A stretch of 64,000 bases of DNA from Asparagopsis taxiformis (taxonomy: Eukaryota > Rhodophyta > Florideophyceae > Bonnemaisoniales > Bonnemaisoniaceae). The translations under genes were made by a program, and so were the position numbers. The stretch spans positions 93,083 through 157,082 of the forward strand of contig JALQPE010002607.1 in the NCBI GenBank assembly GCA_030407315.1. The letters are read 5' to 3'. Of this stretch, positions 55,411 to 64,000 are shown piece by piece; position 1 is the first letter of the stretch, and every line of letters begins with the position of its first letter. Below the pieces are notes generated by a model. That model ran no database searches. It had not been told where the DNA came from and was given only the letters and a program-made list of their open reading frames with translations.

Positions 55411-55575
55411 ATTGCATTACTGGCCAGCCCAGAAATTCTAGAATTTCGGGCAGCAAAAATATTGTAAAAAACCTTGATTTCAGCGGGTCGATTGTGCCGT
55501 ACGCCACACCCCCATCTCAAAAACATGTTCACATGTGCATGTTTTTGAGAATAGCCCAAATTTTAATTCAAATCA
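55411..55575 (+). repeat. Palindrome/hairpin repeat R3
   Basis: The hairpin is intact; the palindrome position (55494-55507) carries one change in its right arm (CGCCAC for CGGCAC). The repeat is followed by the linker GGTGTCTAATTTGGCCACAA shared with the sequence after R5. Confidence 0.85.
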
Positions 55576-55760
55576 TGGTGTCTAATTTGGCCACAACGGC
55601 CCCAGGAACCGGAGCCGCCGCCCCGAGCGGGGTCATCACTGGCTTCTGTAAGCACTAACTGTAAGGCTAAATGGCGTCTGACGAAGGGTCGATTTCAGGC
55701 TCAATACGCCAGGGACAGGTCTTGGTCCTTGTTCCATCATGGTCCCGCCCCACTCTCTCA

Positions 55761-55966
55761 CGATCAACCTGAAATGGACGTCCGGTGGATGTCCAGCTCG
55801 ATTGCACTGCTGGCCAGCCCAGAAATTCTAAAATTTCGGGCACAAAAAAATTGTAAAAAATCATCGATTTGGGCGGGTCGATTGTGCCGTACGGCACACC
55901 CCCATCTCAAAAACATGTTCACATGTGCATGTTTTTGAGAATAGCCCAAATTTTAACTCAAATCAG
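55761..55966 (+). repeat. Palindrome/hairpin repeat R4
   Basis: Complete copy with an intact palindrome at 55884-55897. With R3 and the shared linker (55576-55760) it forms a ~390-bp tandem array upstream of the ParB-like gene. Confidence 0.9.
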
Positions 55967-56314
55967 GGTGTCCCCCGGATAAAGGGGTGCTCGCAGCCGC
56001 CCCAAAAGCCGCCTAGCTTGACAGCTGTAATTTTAACACATTACACATCAAGGACACTGCCTGCTTCACGCCACCTCGTCAGGTTTCGAGAGCCCGACTC
56101 GGGCCCGTTCCGAACGGACACTCACATCTCGATTGCCTCTCTTGCATTCCAGCGGTCACGATAGGTGTGTACCTAACAAAATTTAGTTTCTATTGTGTTA
56201 TTGTTTCCAGCGATTGGCGTTCACGACCATTCTTCAAGCAACGTGAAACCTACCATCCACATCACTCCAATACGTCAACGTCAACCATCTCTTTTCCTTT
56301 CCAACTCAACAACC

Positions 56315-59300
56315 ATGGCGGATACGCATTTCAGCAGTTTGTTTTCAACGGTTTGCGGCGATCAAGTGAGCGCGTCAGCGGAGTCGCGCGGACTCAAGCG
56401 CGGCGTCGATGTCGACTTGTTTGCGGACGTGGACGGTGCGGCTGTGCATATTGGGACGGCTTCGGTGAGCACTGCTGGTGGCGATGTTGGCCTTCCGCGC
56501 ACGCTGCACAACCACAAGCTGCCGGAAACCGACGAGGCGGACTATATCGTCGTGCGCAACATTGCGACTAAGGACAAGTTCAAGGACCTCCCGTTCCCGT
56601 ACATGTTTGATGGCGCCGAGGGACCGCCGGAGACGATGGGTGGAGCATACGCCGCGGCGTTTTACCCTTGGGATACTCGGATGATGCGCCCCGCTGCGGA
56701 GGATGGCCCTAGCGACATTCGTACCCCTGCTGCAGCGTCAAACTTCAACGCAGCGACGAACCAGGCCAGCTCGGGACGGATGCCCAGTACCGGTCCGGCA
56801 GGCGAAATCACTGGTTCGGGGGGTACGAAGCATCCAGCACGCTCCGTCCCGGTTTGGGAGGCACGAAGCGACCTGCTCGCTCTGCTAGAGCCTCCAGTGG
56901 AGGCACGAAGCACCCTGCTCGCTCCAACGTCACCGAAGCTACTACGCAGGACGTAACCGAGGTGGACGACGAACCGGAGGTGGCGGAAAGCATTCGTGAG
57001 CAGCAGGGGACGCAAATTACGGTGCCCAAGTTTGTGACGTCGGATTACGTCGGAGAAGGAGCGACTGTGTTGGTGAGGCAGCTAGTGGAACCGGCCGTGA
57101 CCCTTCGGGATGTGAAAGAAGACCACGTGGAGGACCTGCGCAACAATATGTTGGCTGTGGGGTATGTGAGCTCTTCGCGTATCACTGTGACGGTGCTGAG
57201 GTCGCAGAACACGCATCTGCCCGCCGACACGCGTCTGTTCCAGAATGGCAAATTCCATGCCAATGCGAACGTGACCGTGATCGACGGACTGCATCGTCTC
57301 AATGCTATGCATAGCATTGCGGATGACTTCACGCGCCTCACCCGTATGCACAGAACCAAGCTGCCACAGGACGCAAACCGCTTGCGCTGGGTTACTCAGC
57401 CTCTGGATGTGTACTACCTTCGCCGCAAGGACGACAGTGATCTTCAGCCTCATGAGATCATCCACAAGAGTGCAGAGTCGAACCATACGACTGGGACGCA
57501 ACTGACGGAGCGCTCCCTGGTTCGAATCTTGTCGTCCATCCAGCAGTTCATCCGTACGATTGCTGTTGCAAATAACGTGGAAAACGCTGGCGACTTGCGT
57601 GAGTCTGATGTCATCCGAACATTGTTCGAGGCGCAGTTCATGGGGATGATGAATTCAACGAACACGGCCCGGCGGTGGACGCGTTTGGCTATAGCAACGC
57701 TGAAGCATCCTGTTCTCGACGAAGTGTTGCGTGAGCTGAACAATTCTGAGCGCCGCAACGAGATTGGGATAACGCACCTGGACCACAAGATAGTGCGCGA
57801 GTTGCTGGAAGAAAACTTTGTCTTCGTCTTGCGTGGTCTTTCGGAGTACTTGAACCCTGCTCATGGTGGACGTCCGGATGGACGCTTTGACGTGAACGAC
57901 TTCTATACATACGTCCGTCGCGTGACTGCAATAGCAAATTCTCTGTACGCTGCGTTTGGGCGCCCAAAGAGTATTATGCGCAAGTCATTTCTGAGCACAG
58001 AGATGGCAATTGGGTCGGTTAAGCAGCCGAAGGAGTTGCAATGGCATCTCACCAATGCCATTGCAATGTATAGAGGGGACGACCGGAGCAGTGAGGTTCG
58101 AATGCGACGGAGAACCACGCGTTTACAGGATTTGGAAACGAACTTGAAAGAGTTTTTCAATCCGACATTGAAGAAGAAGACTAAGGCTCGACGCAAACGC
58201 CGCCCTTCTGCTGCCAATGTGAGACTCACTCACAAGAAGCAGCGGAATGTCGAACATGAGCCTGCTTCGCATGGCATCCGCCGCCGTTCACAGCGACTTC
58301 GCTCGACGGGGAGCACACGCCTCGAGGAAGAAGAGCCGGTTGTGGTACAACAATCCGCCGGGGAAGAAGAGCAGGCCGTTGTTGATAAACCCACCGATCA
58401 ACAACAAGCCACTGTTTCCGGTGATGAGGTTGACGAAGACTCCGCCCGTTCCCCCGATTCTGCCGTTGAGATTGTCCCCCAAGATAACCAACGTGCTGGT
58501 GCGACTCCCTCCAACCAAGAATCTGTCCATACCGCTTCGGACGAGGAAGACAAACAGGGTGCAGACGAGGGCCAAGTCGAAAGCAAGGGGGTCCGCGAAG
58601 TGACAATTACACTCACTGTTCCGGAAGGAGTGGAAGTCGATGAAGACGGTTACATCGTTCGTGACTCTCCTTCTGAACACGACCTCCTGTTCGACGACCG
58701 TATGCCATCTCTTCCCGACGATTTCGAAGTCAAAGACCGAGCCGAAGGGCATCATCTGGCGCAGCGTCCCGCGGACGTCATCGCATCGGTGAGGGTTGGC
58801 TGTCTGCCCCCGATTGAGCTCAGGTTGTTATTGGAGAGTGTGGAAATCGATGAGGAGGGCAGAGAGGTGAGGTATTTGAAGCAAGTGGCGATGGACCCTG
58901 TGTTTGAGGGGCTGCATATTCCGGAACAACATCGGGCTCGTCATCTTGTTTTCGAGATCGACACCATCTATCCGATGTTTTTCGCAGCGTGGAAGATGGC
59001 TGCCAAGGCGATGTGTGAGCCTACATCGACGTTTCTACCCTCGAGGCTGGACTTCGCCCAGGTTGCGCGAATGTCTACAAGCTGGAAGGATTCGTATGAG
59101 GCCGGCACTGGTATGGCGTACTTCCACAATTGCCGAACGGAAATCAACGAGCGAGGGTATACGGTGATGCACAATTTCGCGGATGTAAGCTACCTCGATG
59201 CGTCGGACAAGTTCCCATTTGACTTGGGTCTCATGGAAGAAATTCCTAACCAGGAATTGTTTCGGTACTTCTTGGGAACATGGGAGGGGGAGCAGGTGCA

Positions 59301-60270
59301 CAAGGACCCTGGGAACCGGCAGCTGTGGAGTCCCATTGTCAATACGGGGGACGATGAAACAGATGAGAAGAACCGGAATGAGGGGAGGGCTCGCTTCACG
59401 TCTACGCGCCACTGCCTGGTTGACTATGCCGAGAACGATGAGACGCATATCGACCGGTTCAAGTTTGTGACGCGGCGAGCCCTGCTGGATGTGTGGTTGG
59501 GAATCCTTGTCCGGCTGATAGGGCTGGAGGAGTGCGGTTTACCGGGAGAAAAACTTGTCATGCCGGCATCTGGGGGACGGTTTTTGATAACGGGAAAGGG
59601 GTGTCCTCGGCAGGTCCCACACAATGATTTCCCTGTTCCTCCTCGCGACCGCAAAGATCAACTTCCGGGTTACTTTGTTATTGCCAACGGAGATGACCCA
59701 TTCCCTATCTGGGTGTGTCCAGGGTCCCACAAGTACGTCTTTTCCAAAGCGCTGGAATTAGATATGTACGCCAAGACGATGAAGCTGAAGAAGGTAATCG
59801 TTCCGCCACGTTCAGTCTTCATCGGTCACGGCCATGTACAACATGCCGGGGCAGGGCATGTCGACAGAGTTGTGTCACACACGACAACGAGGTATCACAC
59901 GTATTTCAGGAATGCGTCGTATCCGATTCCCGACAATGTTTCGTTTGGTTTCATCAGGCGGTTGGGATTCGAAGAAGAAGTAATCCCCAATGCTCCGCGC
60001 CGGTCTGCCAGGCAAAGTCAACCGGCACCTGTCAATGTTCGCCACAAGACAGTTGTTCCCATCCCGGTCAAGAAAGATCGTAGGCTGAAGACAGGGCAGC
60101 TCGGAATGATGCGGATGAAGACGACAGAACCTCGCAAGAGGAGAGCCCTCACACACGATGAACTAGTAGTCTTGAGCTATTCAACTCCACAGTTGCCAGT
60201 AACGCCTATTCTGCCGGGAGATCCTGAATATAGTGAGGACGAAGAGGAAGAACAATTTTCCGACGGCTAG
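56315..60270 (+). CDS. ParB-like domain fused to a 2OG-Fe(II) dioxygenase-like domain
   Basis: Translation probably starts at the ATG 56315 (context AACCATGGCG), giving about 1318 residues with a 1-bp frame switch near 56850. The switch lies inside a repeated peptide (GGTKHPARS, GGTKRPARS, GGTKHPARS), and homology continues from 56854 as an unbroken frame of 1138 residues (numbers below count from 56854). About 75-175 is a ParB/Srx-like domain: LRDVKEDHVEDLRNNMLAVG and VIDGLHRLNAM (Asp144, His147, Arg148). The middle (430-620) is charged and disordered with basic KKKTKARRKRRP. The C-terminal part has the double-stranded beta-helix signature of 2OG-Fe(II) oxygenases: His923-x-Asp925 (PHNDF), distal His997 (VQHAGAG) and Arg1013 (TTTRYHTYF), with WVCPGSH between. 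Probably nuclear, DNA-binding; substrate unknown. It is preceded by R3/R4 and followed by R5/R6. Confidence 0.78.
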
Positions 60271-60540
60271 ATAGCTTAACAACTACTACTTTGGTAAACA
60301 ATTATCGAGAATATAATCATCTCCTTTATCACTTTCAATCTATGAACCTAGTATAATGTACTTCCGTTCCATGCTTTCAAACTAGATTGTCCATTCCCTC
60401 GTGGGTTGGAGCATGATTTCCAGGACGATTCCCTCACATCTCTAGACTCGATGGTCTATGCTAGAAATAGCAGAACAATTGGGTTTGTACGTGCTTCATC
60501 GCCTACTTGCTTCCGGTAATGGGTGGACGTGCACGATACA

Positions 60541-60745
60541 CGATCAACCTGAAATGGACGTCCGGTGGATGTCCAGCTCAGATGCATTGCTGGCCAGCCC
60601 AGAAATTCTAAAATTTCGGGCACAAAAATATTGCAAAAAACATCGATTTGGGCGGGTCGATTGTGCCGTACGGCACACCCCCATCTCAAAAACATGTTCA
60701 CATGTGCATGTTTTTGAGAATAGCCCAAATTTTAATTCAAATCAG
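60541..60745 (+). repeat. Palindrome/hairpin repeat R5
   Basis: Complete copy with intact palindrome (60663-60676) and hairpin, 270 bp after the ParB-like gene. The linker that follows it (60746-60984) matches the R3-R4 linker with an additional internal duplication of the segment around CCGCCGCCC. Confidence 0.9.
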
Positions 60746-60984
60746 GTGTCTAATTTGGCCACAACGGCCCCAGGAACCGACCGCCGCCCCGATCGGGGGC
60801 TATCTCTGGCGTCTGTAAGCACCCTGTAAGCCGGAACCGGCCGCCGCCCGAGTGGGGTTGTCACTGGTTTCTATAAGCACCAACTGTAAGCCAAAATCGC
60901 GTCTCCGAAGGGTCGATTTCAGGCTCAACACGTCAGGGACAGGTCTTGGTCCTTGTTTCATCATGGTCCCGCCCCACTCTCTCA

Positions 60985-61060
60985 CGACCAACCTGAAATG
61001 GACGTCCGGTGGATGTCCAGCTCGATTGCACTGCTGGCCAGCCCAGAAATTCTAAAATTT
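60985..61060 (+). repeat. Truncated repeat R6
   Basis: The copy keeps only the first ~75 bp (to AGAAATTCTAAAATTTC) and then runs into the unique terminal region shared with the left fragment (CGAAAAATCAATTTGGTGG). Confidence 0.85.
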
Positions 61061-62713
61061 CCGAAAAATCAATTTGGTGGCCCAGCATCTCCTGTGCCGA
61101 AAATTCCCGCACTCACTTCTGATATACTATATCGTAGTAGTAGTAGTCTAGACGTGTTTCGCACTTGTACGCATCAGGGAAGGCTGCACGGAAGGTTGAG
61201 ACTACGCTACTTGTGTACCGCGTCGTCTGAAATAGCGAGTAGTGTTTGTTGTATAGTTGTGGAGTATGCGTCTAGTGGTTTGTAAAGCTTGCAGAACGGG
61301 ATAGGGATGTGGGTGGCCCTATTTTATGAATACATGAATACAAATATTCAGGGTTGACAAAGCGGAAAGTCATAGGCTCATACATGTTTGAGATTGCATA
61401 GTGGAGAAAATATTTACATCGAAATTTACATGGAGCTGATGGAGGTTTTAAGGATGAGGTATGAGAGGAAGAAAATTCTTCTGTGGTATGAGGATGTGTT
61501 CTGTGGGGGGATGGAATCTTGGGATGGTACAGGGGGAGGTGGAAATGTACGGAGTGCGGGTTTAGATTGGAGTGTGATTCGGAGAGGAGTGCCGACAAGC
61601 ATATTATGGGGATTGGGGAGACGCTGCGGGGTGTTGGGTAGTGAGGGCGGAGGAGGTGTTTAGGTGGGACCGTAGGAGGGTGCGGTTGAAGGCGCCGAGA
61701 GGAGGGGTTTTAGGAAAGTGAGGAGAAAGAGGGGGAGGGGGGGTGGCGTCTGTTCTGGCTGTGGTGAGTGGGGATGTGATGGAGAAGAAGGGGGTTATTG
61801 TATTTGGGGAGGGAGGGGAGTGGGAGGAAGGGTGCGAAGTGGGGGGTTGATATGTGTTTCAGAGCGGGGAGGTTTCTGGGGAGACGGCGGGGGAGCGGGA
61901 GCGTGGGCCGGTGGTGGTGGTGTATACGGTATCGAAGATGCGGATGGCGTGGGGGCATGGAGCAGCTGAGGGAGGGAGGGGTGGAGCAGGTCGGGTACGG
62001 GATGGGGAGTGAGAGGTTTTGGAAGAGTAAGCTGCAGGGGAAGTTTGTGTAGAGGGCGAAGGAGAGGGGTTGAGGTAGAGGAGAGAGGGTATTGAAGAAC
62101 AATACGTTGCAAAGGTGATGGGGGAGAGCATGGTCGAGGAGATAGGGGGTGTTTTTGCCCTATTCTGAGGTAGTATGAGGACTGGTTATACGAAATCTGT
62201 ACGGTAGAGCAGAAAAGTAGGTATGGAATGGAGGTGTGCACCGTGGAAGCGGGGATAGGTAGCTGAAAATGCGTGCTAGAGTGGTATTGGGGGTGTTTGA
62301 GGTACAGTACGGGGGAGGTGAGCACCAACTGGAAGGGGGTGTGAGCGAGAGGATGAAAAAATTAAAGACAAAATTGGAGTCGACCGACAAGGAAAAATAG
62401 AGTGGTCGCCGTGATGGATGCGGACATCCATGTCGAGCACGGCGGCAGAAATTTCTGGGGTCGAAATTTTTGAATTTCTGAACCGGCGCCCGTCCTAGGT
62501 GGACATAGACATGGCGGAAGTCCATCCCGAGGGGGACATCCGTGGTACTAGAAACAATGAATGTCGCCCTAGTAATACTAGACGTACTAGACCGCATGGA
62601 CGTCCGGTTCTAGGCGGACATCCAAAAATACTGGAGAACATGGACGTCCGCCTAGTAATACTAGGTGTACTAGAGGTTGTGGACGTCCGCGTCCATTTCC
62701 GAGAACACAGACG
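61061..62713 (-). repeat. Right terminal region and TIR of the large transposon
   Basis: Matches the left fragment (2951-4618) in reverse complement almost throughout. It ends in the terminal repeat at 62713 (read inward CGTCTGTGTTCTCGGAAATG). Subterminal GGACGTCC and CTAGTAC motifs cluster at about 62500-62700. Long open frames on the purine-rich strand (about 61400-62100) are composition effects apart from the doubtful Cys-cluster frame, which is broken here by a 1-bp deletion. Confidence 0.8.
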
Positions 62714-64000
62714 CAAAAGCGTTGCAGCTAATCTCAGACTCTCGAAAGGACACCAATCAGGTCATCATCGCACTTCCCAGATCGTAAGACGGCAACTCCA
62801 CAACAAACCTACCATCCGCCGAAACATCACGAAAAGTTGACGATACGGCTCGCCACTTCTCTGAAAACAGAAGTCAGTGGCATCCTTTTTGGCGACAATC
62901 CTAGTCTCCGGAAACAAAAAATGCCTACCTAACATACTGTCATGACAAAGGTTTTCCCCCTCAGAGAAAGTACAACATATCCATTATGTTTTACGTGGAC
63001 CTCTTGGAAATTCTGGTCCTCGCACATCCGAGATGACCCCGCTATCACTCAAATAGGCTCCGTATTCGATTCCCTCACGAACAAATTCGATACTGCGACT
63101 CCCAGAAGCAGATTGACCATATCATATCGTCACTGTCGATGAAAGAAATGTCCATAAGCTACAATGCGGAACTGTCCAAGCACTCGGACACATATACAAC
63201 GAAATAGACCGGCTCAACCCCCAAGGGACAAAATCAAAACGTGGTGAAGTTTTCAAAACTGAACAACTCCTCCACGTAGTAGATAACTTCGAGTGGGCCC
63301 AGAATGCTAAGAAACGAACTCTGGAGAGAACTTATCATTCGCACAGATATACTCCGAGCTATCTAGTTCAGCTTTACTCTGGGAAGAGTCCCAGCGAAAG
63401 AAGGGTTTAGATACGTCTATCACTAGTGACCACAGTCACTTTGCCGACCATATGACTTCCATTCACTACGGTGCTAGGTATGCCAACCCGCACCATAAGC
63501 GTCACACCCGAAACTCAAATTTCAAAAATCGCAACAAATCAGAAGTCACGTGCTACCGCTGTTATAAGAAGGGCACTACGCATTCAACTGTCGAGAACAG
63601 AAACGCATAACTATGAACGACGCCGTGCGCAGCAGAATCCGAAAACCAACATGAACATCCGTTCAAGCTGCTGCCAAAATCCTCTTCGAGCTGACTGAAC
63701 AATACGATGAGCATGAAGCAACTGAGGAACACAATAAGGATGACATAGCAGATGACACCTTCAATGACTCTTGTCAAGCTGTATATCGGACGGAGAAACA
63801 AGATGCACCGTACCGTTTGGAATATAATTCCTGAACACGAAAGAACTATCTATCCAAAAATCTTCCATGGTTAAAATACCAATGTCAGAATCTCAAACGA
63901 TATCTCAACAATTCTATCATGAGCATTTAAGGGAGCATTATTTGATACTGGAGCAGAAAAGACGGTCATTGGCGTAAACCAAGCCCGTGCCTATTGTAAT
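62714..64000 (+). pseudogene. Ty1/copia gag-protease, 5' part of a second element
   Basis: Gag-like sequence in several frames (KQIDHIISSLSMKEMS near 63110; LLHVVDNFEWAQNA near 63270) leads to a CCHC knuckle near 63551-63591 (CYRCYKKG then HYAFNC) that is split by a 1-bp deletion. The protease begins near 63930 with LFDTGAEKTVIG and runs off the window. Its protease motif (DTGAEKT) differs from that of the left copia (DSGAFPS), and gag is on this side, so the two flanks are not halves of one interrupted element. Confidence 0.75.

Larger units (their letters stand above)
42610..62713. mobile_element. Inferred ~20.1-kb Plavaka/KDZ-like DNA transposon with epigenetic cargo
   Basis: The left end starts CGTCTGTGTTTTCGG at 42610. 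The right end, read inward, starts CGTCTGTGTTCTCGG at 62713. The first ~33 bp match at about 28 positions, and both ends then carry scattered subterminal motifs (GGACGTCC, CTCTAGTAC, CTAGTATTACTAG), as in CACTA-type elements. Inside are a Plavaka/KDZ-like transposase (44601), a convergent coiled-coil gene (47720-50003), a DNA methyltransferase-SET fusion (50663-53857) and a ParB-like/dioxygenase fusion (56315-60270). I saw no target-site duplication (left flank ...GGCTGTA, right flank CAAAAGC...). The right side might belong to a second nested unit rather than to the same element as the left. Confidence 0.6.

Noticed and set aside
50238..60745. Helitron 3' ends, because of the hairpin near the end of each repeat
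   Set aside because: The hairpin is not followed by a CTRR end at the usual distance, there is no Rep/helicase gene, and the copies include an inverted pair.
61388..62328. Several long overlapping frames on both strands in the right terminal region
   Set aside because: The purine-rich/pyrimidine-rich strands give long open frames in all registers; products are Gly/Arg or Pro/Ser runs and are not kept between the two terminal copies.
42610..62713. Maverick/Polinton or virus-like giant element
   Set aside because: No protein-primed polymerase, retroviral-type integrase, packaging ATPase or capsid gene is present in the block; the only mobility gene is the Plavaka/KDZ-like transposase.
1..64000. 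One copia element split by a 59.8-kb insertion
   Set aside because: The left flank holds gag-protease-integrase and the right flank gag-protease of a different family; the reading does not resume across the insertion and no target duplication is visible.
1..64000. CRISPR arrays or bacterial operons
   Set aside because: No spacer-repeat arrays exist, and introns, LTR elements and a plastid transit peptide show a eukaryotic nuclear sequence.

Overview
The window looks like nuclear DNA of a red alga (Rhodophyta, probably a florideophyte such as the Chondrus group). Two copies of a nucleus-encoded one-helix high-light-inducible protein carry a plastid transit peptide opening M-x-A-F-V-P. Genes are intron-poor with very short GT-AG introns, and most of the remaining DNA is nested mobile elements. 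All identifications and homologies were made by eye from translations; no search was run.

Layout. 1-2950: decayed Ty1/copia element (gag, protease, integrase). 2951-5048: an inverted, truncated copy of the right end of the large transposon found at the other side of the window. 5049-7799: no recognisable gene. 7800-16135 and 23500-31071: two arms of a large inverted duplication. Each arm holds an ATE1-like (arginyltransferase) gene fragment, an unrecognised two-exon gene, a Harbinger-type DDE transposase, and a secreted Cys-rich modular protein. Arm A copies are mostly broken, while arm B copies of the transposase and the two-exon gene are open. The spacer (16136-23499) has decayed WD40-TIR domain genes and the second copy of the light-inducible gene. 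31072-42609: a Ty3/gypsy chromovirus with gag, a broken pol, a solo LTR nested in its integrase, and a tail of ~400-bp tandem repeats.

42610-62713: a ~20.1-kb block bounded by related terminal inverted repeats (CGTCTGTGTTYTCGG...). It carries a Plavaka/KDZ-like (CACTA-related) transposase, a convergent coiled-coil protein gene, a DNA methyltransferase (beta-class motif order, DPPYN) fused to a SET domain, and a ParB-like domain protein fused to a 2OG-Fe(II) dioxygenase-like domain. The last two genes are surrounded by five or six copies of a ~200-bp repeat holding a 14-bp palindrome (GTGCCGTACGGCAC, exact in four copies) and a strong hairpin. 62714-64000: start of a different copia element (gag, zinc knuckle, protease).

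The most interesting hypothesis is that the 20-kb block is a large DNA transposon carrying its own chromatin/DNA-modification module: a DNA methylation writer tied to a histone methyltransferase fold, plus a ParB-like DNA-binding/oxygenase protein with candidate palindromic sites. No target-site duplication was visible at its ends, so its outer limits are inferred.
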